Below the pieces are notes generated by a model that ran no database searches, was not told the DNA's origin, and worked only from the letters and a program-made list of their open reading frames with translations. This document shows positions 50,872-61,000 of a DNA stretch of 64,000 nucleotides, one piece after another (position 1 is the stretch's first letter; the number at the start of each line of letters is the position of its first letter). The stretch is from Bugulina stolonifera. Taxonomy: Eukaryota > Bryozoa > Gymnolaemata > Cheilostomatida > Bugulidae. The translations under genes were made by a program, and so were the position numbers. The stretch lies in contig OW285194.1 in assembly GCA_935421135.1 (NCBI GenBank), forward strand, positions 9,284,376-9,348,375, written 5' to 3'.

Positions 50872-53800
50872 ATGTCTTGGGTAAGTAGAATAACTATCAT
50901 ACAATGTATATTGTAGTGGGTTTCCACATAATGTCTTATATTTTAACTGTCGATCATACCGTTTTCGTAGTCAACTGGTAACCAGTAGTAGTCAGTTTTA
51001 GCTTAGGAGCATTACAATAATACTCTAATAATCGAATTGCTAGCCTTTAATTGTGTATAATCTAACTTTTTTTCGTCTGCCTGTCGTTATACCTGATGCT
51101 GACCTTGACAGTATTCTAAGTACAATACAGTTTATTCGTAAACTCAGTACATTATTGTGTGTAGTGTTCATTGATAGTGCCTAAGGTAGTACCTAGTAAA
51201 TAGTGGACAGGCTGTTGGACCCATGTTAACTCTATGTGGATGTTAGATAGGGGGCACTGGGTGTTCCCTGTGTATAACCATAACCAGAGCCATTGAGTCT
51301 ACTCAATGGCTCTGACCATAACAATACAGTGCGTTGTTAGTCTACAGCTAAACTCTGAGCCCTAAATCTGCCTGTATACACTTCTACTTTGATATGATTT
51401 TAATCTATACTAGCTTATCTTTCTTTTTGCACAAAGTGGGGTACAACTAGGAGTTACTACTACAGTAACTCAAATAATGGCCGCTACTACTACAGTATCT
51501 CGAATAATGACAGCGAAATTTATTCTTACGTCATACCTATCTGCATTGGGCTTGGAGTGGCAGGAATATTTGCTCTGGTGATGCTCATCTGCTGCATCAG
51601 GTGCCTGGTAAGTCCTCACCAATACTGCAGCCGAATGGCTCTAGAACTAGGCTCCGTTGGTCAAAAAGTAACAGTAGGCCTCTCGTGTAGCCGAGGCTTT
51701 GTGATTTTGATTGACTCTTTATGTAGCCATGAAGAGAAGTCACTGTCTTGTTTCTTGTTTATTTTTTGTCATGGTAATCTATAGAAAGAACATGCAAACC
51801 TTTTCTGAACAATGTTTCTATTGCTGCATAAGTGGTAATTTGGCAGAGCCCAGACTCTAATCTTCTGCATTAAGAACTTCAAAGACAACTTTGTCTATGT
51901 GCTATCAAATTACATAAGCGCATGATGGAACTGATACTACTTGTGGGAATTCTCCACATACATGTATTCAAACTACAAGTCAGCTATAAACTGTAATAAA
52001 TTTATTCTGAATGATCTTAATAGATGTTCAATTGATCTTATTAAAGTGTCGTATGGGAAGAAACCAGAACTGTTCTCTCCTCTGCCGGACATGCAAAAAA
52101 TCTTGTTCATCTAAATGTGGTTATGCTGATGTGTCACCACATGACGCCATCTTGAGACCATATGGAGGAATTATGGGTAGCGAAAAAAGTTTATCTATAT
52201 ATTATACAACATTATACCAGTAGGGTGATGGAACATCATTTTGTTTGCAGTGTTACTTACACTACATGTATATAGGTCAACAAACACTCGCAAATACTAC
52301 ACTATATACTTAACATTGTACTATCATCATCTCAAATTTACTCAAATCAAAACCTCATGCTATATCTTTCTATACTCTGAGCTGAGCCACATCACCGCAA
52401 ACATAGGCCACATAGGTGTGATATTGGCAAAGTTGTAAAAATATAAGTTAGTGCGGCCATATTGGTTACAAAATAGCAAAAGCCTAGAATTACTTAGCCT
52501 CAATGCACATGCATTCCATCACCCCTTCACTTCTGACCTTCTTCTAATTAATGGTTATTCATTGACTTCTAACCTTATTGTCATTCATTGACTTCTGACC
52601 TTATATGGTCGTTCATTGACTAATGCCATGATTCTGCAGAGAATGACGCACTTTATAAGAAGACCGTGAGGGATAACCACATCATGAATGCGATCGTCAC
52701 ACAGATTAAGCAAAGAAGGAAAGATCTAGGCCTTCAGCCGCACATTGTTGGTTCTTTGAAGGCGAGTGTAATGTAATGTATGTTTTACCTCGGGCTGTTC
52801 ATAAATAATAGGTTAATAATGAAATAGTCTGGAGCATTGTAGGGAGTAGTTGTTCTCTCATGACATTTTTGAACAAAAGTACCAAATTTGCTTCACCCTA
52901 ACTGTTCTTGAGTCTTGCGTAAATGTAACTAAGTCACCAGAGTCACTGGTAGCACCAATGCTGCGGTTTTATTATAAGCAAGCAAATCTGAACTGACAAA
53001 TGGGGGGGGGGGGGAGGGGTGGGCGGGTGGTGTGGTTATACATGACCATTTCTTCGGGAGGTGACTACAATTGCGATCGAAGGGGAACAATGAGACAGAG
53101 TATGCTATGAAAGTTGAAATATTTTAATTCTGATATTTCAATTTGTATACTGATTGGTTGGTATATTATACTATGTTTATCATTACACTGGTGCAATAGA
53201 GCTACAGTGTATGTTTATGGGCAGTGTGATTAAATATAACATACATGTGCGTAATCACAGACATGAGGTATATGTATGTTATGTAAGATTTATTATAATT
53301 CTTTAGGAGAAACTGGGAAAGCCTACAAGAGTGATTACAACCGAGTATCCCTACGGGCTGCCGAGCAGTAGCCCGCTATGTACCGACGTTGACGTTATGT
53401 TACTCAGTCAAACTCTGCTTGCTACACACTATGTAAATAGTCATTGGAAACTTATCATTGTACCAGTGTTAGGAAATATAGGTAGGTAAATATAGTGTAG
53501 GTAAACATAGGTAAGTAAATGTAGCGTAGGTAAATATAGTTTAGGTAAATATAGTGTAGGTGAATATAGTGTAGGAATCCTATTAGATATTCCTACCTAT
53601 GTTGAGGCCTGCCTACCTGCCTGCCTCAACATGTGTCACTAATATATTGTAAATGTATATTGTCACGCTCTATATACATGTAGCACTTGTAACCTAATAA
53701 CACATTTTTATCATACCATTTATCAGTACATATGTCTGTAATAATGCAGATCAACTGATGTATACAGCTCTATATACTTTGTACAGTGTATCATACATTG

Positions 53801-56800
53801 TGTGTACTTCTATTTTTCCTTCCCTCTTGCCAGAAAAACAATAATTGTTTGAAGTGAGTGAAGGAGAATCCATTATTCTAGGCCCAAGTTTTGGCTGGAC
53901 CACCCGAATATATTGTTATTATTGTACTAAAAGCCATGTACGTGGACATGTACATGCATATTTAGTGTATATTTTATAGGGTATGCTAAAGTAGTGGTGC
54001 CGGCTGCTTTATTGGGACAAAATAACTTTCGGTTTCTCTCTCAACTAACAGCGGCTGAACAGGATGTGGAAAGCCAGATTAGTCTTGTGTATCTGTCGGC
54101 AGAACGTGTAAGTGTGCATGTGTGCGAGGAAAATGTGACAGTAAACAAAATGAGTGCGAAAGTCTGACTTTATACACATGTGGATGCACATAATAAGTAT
54201 ATTGAGGCACAAAAAGCCTACAAAACAAGGAAAATGTACGAGTAAACAAGATTTGCAAGTGTTTTTAAAACAAATAGTAATTTTTGCACTAATATTCAAA
54301 TCTAATCCCAGTGGAATCGAGTTGATGGTTAGTCATAAATAAATTCCATGAAATCAGAAATACCAAAAAAATAATAGTGCAATCATGTATATGTATTGTA
54401 AAGCCCTTCATCTATTAATAGTACATTACATTATATAATTTGTAAAGGACTGGTCACATGGGGACGAAATTACTTACAAAAACTGACAACTTCAACAAAA
54501 TAGTTGAAGCTGTAAAGTAGTTCGTTGTCGGCGTTTGTTCAGCATTAAACTGAGTTGATACACACCGTTTTGTGATTACGTTATGTCATTATGCTATATA
54601 ATTGTAGACTTTACCCGACATATACATGTAAGGCCCCCTGAACCGGTATCCACATGTATTGTGATATGATTATTAATAATAAATGTGTTGTAGACTAAAG
54701 AATACCTGAAGAGATCTTTGGATAAGTTGAACATTGGTCAAATCTTTGCAAAGAGTAAAGGGAAGTTCAGACCACATAAGCGATCCCTGAGTGTTGAGTC
54801 CAAAGGCCCGGCAATCAAGGTTATGCTGAGACAACAAATCTCATGCTGTACTCGAGGATGCATGCTTGGCCAGTGTAGCCTTAGGCTATGCTGCTGTATG
54901 GCGGAATGTTTACAAGATGGTAAGTCACAGCTCCCAGTAATTAGTTGTTTGATCGGCTTTTAATCAGCGGCGTTTTACTGAGCTATAATTTGATGTGTTA
55001 GATTTACTAATAAAAGTATACGACTTTGTAGAGGAGCTTGATGTCTCTTTTGAGGGTGACTTTACTTTTGGCCTTCAGTGTGTGGAATGGCCGCCTATAG
55101 CTACGGAATGGAGATCGAGAGAAAGAATGGGCTTCTGGCCAAGCGGACGATTAGTAGAGGTAAGACTAAGAGTAGACTTGAAGCAGATCAAAGCTTTGTA
55201 ACTACGACGTAGCGAGTACAATGTTTGTCACGAGTCTAGTGTTCGTCACGAGTCTAGTGCTCGTCACGAGTTTGCATAATGCATTTGCTGCATGTGATGG
55301 TAAGCTTCATCTAGCAGTCATTGTTCTGTTTACCACATGTACACTTCCTACATGTACAATGTATATATGCACTCAGCCTAATGCAGAGTTGTGCACAATG
55401 TATCTTAGTAGCATGAATGGTATAAACATTTTCACAGGAAATTTACCAAGGAGGGTGTGAGCTAGTAGCCAAAAGTGAGTGGGGAGACGACCTACTATGG
55501 AGATATAGCTTTACACAGGCTGAGATTAAGCTTATTAATACTATTCCTGCACACACAATGCAAGTTCTACTAGCCATTAAGGTATGCTGGGATAAATATT
55601 GCCAAGCATGAATGGTAGTTGTCTTCTCTCTCCCTTTAAGCCTGTCATTCTTATTCAACTAAGAAGCTGGACTGCTACTGCTGCTATTGATCTATAGTCT
55701 CGGGTACACGAGAGGCCGTGATTTTCATCGGAACAACATTAACCATAGCTAGTTTTTAGCACACTATATAATTGGAGTCGTTGTATATATAGCATTAACC
55801 AATTACGACAGCGCTCCGTGACGCCGGAAGCTGAAAGGCTAACATGTTGGTCTTTGCATAGGGAAACAATTGGCGCACCGATTTGCTCTAAAACGAGGCT
55901 CTAAAGACTGAAAACAAACAATCGGCCTCTCGTGTAGCCGAGCCTTAACTGATAAAGCTTCTCAACGAATCAAAAATCACAGAGAGAGGACAACTTCTAA
56001 TGATGATCAATAGTGCTTATGAGAGCCCAAAAAGCAATCACATTTCTTTCCCCGGTAATTTCCTAGAAGGCGTGTCTTCTAAAAAGAGTTGATTTACTTT
56101 TTAGGGTTTAGTAAAGCGAGAGAACATTGACCTCAAATCGTACACGCTCAAGACTCTGATGTTCTGGTGTCTGGAGGAGTCAAAGCACCCCGAGGGTTTC
56201 TGGTTGGATGATTGTAATCTACCCAATAAACTAAACTACATGCTTCAAGAGTTCCTAAACTTGATTAAAGAAGGTGCATAGCAATGCTGAAATGTCCATG
56301 TGTACTTATATGAGAGGCGGTGAGCTTTGACGGAGCAACTTTGTTGTTCGTTGGCACGGCTCTACGGCAATGCGCAGTACCAGTTCACCAGTGGCCCTGA
56401 TTAATATTCAGCCAATAACCAATAGCCAATAATTTGATTCGGTACATCTAATATTAACCAATCACCACAGCGCTCCATAACCAACATGTTGGTCTTTGCA
56501 TAACCAAACAACTGGTGGCCGATTTGCTCTAGAACTGGGCTCTGAAGGCCGAAAAAGAACCAATGACCTATAATGAGTTCATTATGAGCTGATTTATGCA
56601 AGTGATACAAGCTAGAGATGACAACTTCAGAAATTTAGCCTACATTAATTTATGCATTATGACTGTATCAGCCATCATGCTACCTTTTGTTAACTGAGTT
56701 TGGTACAGAAGTGGCAAATTTGAGATATAGCCGTTGCTCTTTCCCAGGAACTGTAGAAGGAGAAGTTCTCTTCTCTATATTTTATCGTTTGACTGTCCTT

Positions 56801-57836
56801 ATTTCAAGCCCAACAACAAACACAGAACTAAGGCTATCTAAATTTCTCCACTACTGCGTCTAACAATGTCAATTATGATTAGCTTTCTCATGAATATAGT
56901 GAGTTGCTCCTTTATAGGGAGGTGTAGGCACTACTTCATAAGGGAGGTAAATCAGATGGATATGGTGTCAGATGTTCCTGCTCTGATAGCTGGTTTGGAG
57001 AGGATCCTGGCAAATCCATACTCGTATTTGACTACAAGGTAAACAGACTACCAGGGAAAGTAGAACTTAGCTAGTATCGTTTGGTACATGTGGTATCTGT
57101 GGATTGAGGCCAAAGCCAGCCTCGTGACTATAATTTATTATGAATAGAAATGAAACCTGTATGTACATTTATATCCATGGTGTAGGTTTACTATAGCCAT
57201 TAGCATACTCTCTTCTACATACAAGCGCTTATTTCCCTCAGTACATTCAAAATATGTGAAGCATAGGCCATTGCACCCATGTATATTATAGAAAGAATTC
57301 CACTTGACTGAATACATTATTATAGCAGAGTCCAACGCCTAGTACTAGTAGTGTCATATAGCCTCATTCTAAGTAAGTGGGGTGTAATATTACCAACATG
57401 AAACTGATATAATTACTATTATAACCACTTGGCCTATTGAATACAGTTTTTGGCCGGAGTGATCCCTCTTTCCTTTTACTCTCTTTGGCATGTATATGAT
57501 GCCATACGACATACTGTACAACATGCTGTACACAGTACATGCATATAAGGTTGTACACCGTATGTCTACATAATGTTATACACTGTACATGCATGTATAC
57601 AGTTGCATATTATAAATGTAATGTTATACACCATACATGTATGCATACAATTGTATATATTGTATAATATAATATGTTATGTTATACACCACACAGGCAT
57701 GTATGCAGTTGTATAATTACTATGTATTGTACATTGTAGATCTCTAGAGAAGAGAAGATGCTGCGCACTCAGTACTTTGATCTGTCGTCTGCTTTGTGGC
57801 TGCCATGACACTGACCTCACAGTTGATGTTTATTAA
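50872..57836 (+). CDS. Membrane-anchored Mab-21/cGAS-like nucleotidyltransferase (about 549 aa)
   Basis: Twelve exons: 50872-50880, 51437-51607, 52047-52176, 52640-52761, 53307-53481, 53980-54107, 54694-54919, 55002-55159, 55438-55581, 56105-56273, 56918-57038 and 57740-57836. All phases close (1650 bases). A short Tyr/Asn/Ser-rich N-terminus precedes a membrane span at about 34-57. A Cys-dense juxtamembrane stretch follows (six Cys in 61-84). The Mab-21-type fold runs from about 105 to 517. It has a Gly141-Ser142 motif, the DVDV acid pair (Asp171, Asp173), a third acid candidate Asp340 in GDFTFGLQCVEWPP, then WRYSFTQAE and KSYTLKTLMFWCLEE, and ends HYFI...NPYSYL. Eight Cys lie within 296-317. 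In cGAS-like receptors these acids bind metal to make cyclic nucleotides; activity and ligand here are inference. The 52761 border would use a GC donor; a GT donor at 52768 adds two residues. Confidence 0.88.
51285..51314. other. Perfect 13-bp hairpin
   Basis: CAGAGCCATTGAG and its exact complement are separated by a four-base loop (TCTA). It lies in the first intron of the Mab-21-like gene. It could be a small regulatory hairpin or an inversion scar. Confidence 0.8.
53481..53575. repeat. GTAGGTAAATATAGT minisatellite at a splice donor
   Basis: About six degenerate units of 13-17 bases start exactly at the 5' splice site after Mab-21-like exon 5. Each unit contains a GTAGGT donor-like sequence. 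Confidence 0.85.
55223..55272. repeat. 20-bp tandem repeat (TCGTCACGAGTCTAGTG units)
   Basis: About 2.5 copies lie in the intron before Mab-21-like exon 9. Each unit contains the palindrome TCGTCACGA or a variant. Confidence 0.85.
55697..55945. mobile_element. Short MITE, family B, in a Mab-21-like gene intron
   Basis: Imperfect terminal inverted repeats (CTCGGGTACACGAGAGGCC left; GGCCTCTCGTGTAGCCGAG right) bound about 250 bp. Related pieces lie at 51635-51715 (right end with GGCCTCTCGTGTAGCCGAG) and, more diverged, at 56310-56560 (shared ATGTTGGTCTTTGCATA and GATTTGCTCTA segments). All three are in introns of the same gene. The target duplication was not resolved. Confidence 0.75.
56699..56863. 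mobile_element. Short palindromic MITE, family A copy 2
   Basis: Same structure as 37126-37291. A left end with GGTACAGAAGTGGCAAATTT and a right end with AAATTTCTCCACTACTGC enclose a shared GAGAAGTT.TCTTCTCTATATTTT core. It lies in the intron before exon 11 of the Mab-21-like gene, about 55 bases from its acceptor. Confidence 0.72.
57829..57834 (-). terminator. Candidate polyadenylation signal for the GT31 gene
   Basis: AATAAA on the minus strand lies 238 bases past the GT31 stop. It overlaps the last codons of the convergent Mab-21-like gene. This is a motif match only. Confidence 0.35.
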
Positions 57837-58071
57837 AATCACAAAATTATATCAAATAACTTCACTTCTCTGCCTCCAAACTACATTTTATGTACATCCA
57901 GTAATTATATGCCATATTATTTTACTTAGGTATTAATGACTACAATTGATTTTTCATATACATGTATAATCAATTATAATGGGTTTTTACATAATTTTAA
58001 TTGTATTAGTATTATTATTTTTATCAAGTGTATTATACAGTTTACGAAATGATCAACAGATGGTCTGATTG

Positions 58072-61000
58072 TTAAAAATCATTAGGTCTGAAAGTTACTT
58101 TTTCACAAGTCGCATTGCTCTGCCATTTGTTCCAGACTGGTTTTAAAGCCTGTACGGGGTAGTCATGTACAACACTTGTGTTGGACTGTAGAAATTTACA
58201 CTCGTCTTGACGTGACATATACATTCCACCAATGCTTAGCTTCTTAAGATCTTCCAGTTGATCACCACATATGCCTGTCACAAAGACATCTTCCAGATGA
58301 ATTAGTGGAAGGTCTGCACATTTGTTCACCAGTTGGCCAATGAAGTTATTTGTTAAAAAATATGCTGGTCCAGCAAGGAATGTCGGATACTTCCTGCCGA
58401 TGTTGTATACAGGTTTGTAAACAGGATCCGCCCATTTCCCTCTCCTTGAAGGTATGGTACCCTTGCGATAATTACCAGCGATAAATTTCTCATATCTGTT
58501 ATGGTAATTATCCAGTATGTTCAAAATTTTTGGCAATTTTACTAAATTGTCATCGTCAATTTTGGCTACATATTTTGGAGTCTTACAATGCTGGGATGCC
58601 CAAGTTAGCATTCCTAGGGTTTTCAAGGTAAGATTATAGTAAGCATCATAAATATCTACTTGTACAATATCTTTAAGGCGCGTTGACTCTCCTATGAGGC
58701 GCTTTTGTATCTCAGTATCTCTTGTTAAACCCACTACAAACACTAGTTTAGATTTTAATTTTTTCATATCTGTAGAGTTGCCCCAGGTTGATCGAACAAC
58801 ATTCCGTTCTTCAAAGTTCTTCGGTGAAGTTGGCACTAGTATGACAAAGTTCTCTACTTCAGCAGTGCAGTCTGGGATAGACATTGGGTATTGCCACTTC
58901 CTTCTATGAACACTGACACCAGGGTAACCTATGGGAGTCAGAGCGGCACTGCTTATAGTTTTGATACGTTTCTCGGCTTCAGCAAATCTGGATTCTATGT
59001 CTGTGAATGCATAAATTGACAGGTGAGATGAAGATGTGGAAGATTTTATCCGTTGCTTAGGAGTAACCTCTCCAATTTCAATGCCTCTCGACTTATTGGC
59101 AGCCACCGAATGAGAATTGTTAGTATTTATCTCACTCTGTGTATTTGCTGCTGTAGAATTCTGGTTGGAGTCAACAGCACTGAAGCTCCCTGTAGGTTGT
59201 AAGTTGGTTTCAAGCACTCCCTTATTGTAAGTCACTGACATGGAATCTTTACTACCGATAGATAACTTATTATAAGCGTCAGGTTCCCTCTGCTTCTGTT
59301 TAGATCTTGTAGCTCCACTCAACATGGTTTGTCTACCTAAATCCTGATCACCTATCTTCAGCTTTGGAAACGGAACATTCCTAGTATATTTACTATTGGT
59401 CACACGTCTTTGTAATCCAGCAGCCATTACTAAAACATTACAGTATTATGCAATAACAAGATTAACCCATTAGGTCCTATTGTGTTCTAATTCAATGGGC
59501 ATTTCTGTCCTAAGAGAATTCATTGTTTAGCAGGCTTATAGACATAGCTTCATTGTTATGCAATTTGTGTTAAAAATATCAACATTTTCATATACACATG
59601 TGCATATATTCCAAATCAGCAAAAAATTCTCTACATTTTGACATGTATTCCAACCTTGTGCTACCTATATTGAACATCCAAGAGGGCAATGAACTTTAGC
59701 TATATTATTTTTATCATATCCCTCAATGCACAAGGCTAAGGGCTCACATATCATATCCTCTAATTTGAATTCTCTCTTAGATGTATTTTATTTTCTTACT
59801 TATTCTGAATCTGCAAAAACCTCTCTACAATTTGATATATGTAATAGCTCTCCAAGTCTTATGTGTAATGCTCAACAGGGGAAGAGTTTCTGGGTATGTC
59901 GATTTGAAAATTACCATGAATACATTTTATACATGTACATGTACATTGTATAATATAACTTTTTTATGTCATATAATATTAGAGGTGCTACCTTATAAAA
60001 CCAATACTACATCACAATGTTTACATGTGATCTATTTATGGTCATACAAAAGCAGAAAAATTAGTATGTGCAATGCAGATGAAAATAATATGGTATTATA
60101 TAAAATATGTCATACAGTTGAGAAGATGATACGTAGCTACATATAATATGTACATAAATATTAGAAACAGAATAATATAACAGGTGGATATGCATGTGGC
60201 AAATGACAGGGAAAAGTAATGTCACAAGCAATGCCTGCTAATGATGGGATCAATGTTCATGGCTTGTTACTGTTAGTACCTCTACCTTTGCCTGTGCAAA
60301 TAAATAATAATAATTTACACAAAATTTTGGGTAAAAAATAATCTTATGAATTAGAAACTATTGGCCAGGAAGTGAATTCTTAGTCTGTTCCCCCCATGCA
60401 TATGTGTCTGCTAGGTTACTATAACAGTGAACCTGGTACTAACTTTCTAACCAGAAAGTGAACATGATAGCTGTGCACCTACAGGTACAAGTGCAATTAG
60501 AGGGAGTATATGGGGTAAAGCTTGATTCATAACTACAAGGCTGGCTATAAGCTTGTCAATTTAGTGCATGTAGCCTCCACACAGCACATAGGACCTACAC
60601 TGGGAAGATCAATGATTGCAGAGCCAGTGGCAGTCAGTCTAGTACAATAATGTACTTACAGAAGGAAGGGCCTAACTACTAGGCTGGTGTGTGAGCACAA
60701 CAGAACAAGAAGAGGAACAATGATATTGGAACTTGCTACCAAGTGAACCTGTGTACTATATGATGTAGTCTGAACCATGGATAATTCAAAAGTGACTAAC
60801 TAGATGGTTGGTTGTCTGGCAACATACATGTACACTTGGGCTTCCGTACTAGGCGACTTGAACATGGAATCAGGTACGAAATATCAGAAAAAAATACTGG
60901 TGAGAAACTATGAACTAGGAAGTGAATGTTTTTGCCTGACCACCTACATGTACAAGGATCTGCACCTACTGAGCTACCAAAACACTAACTGTGTACCAGT

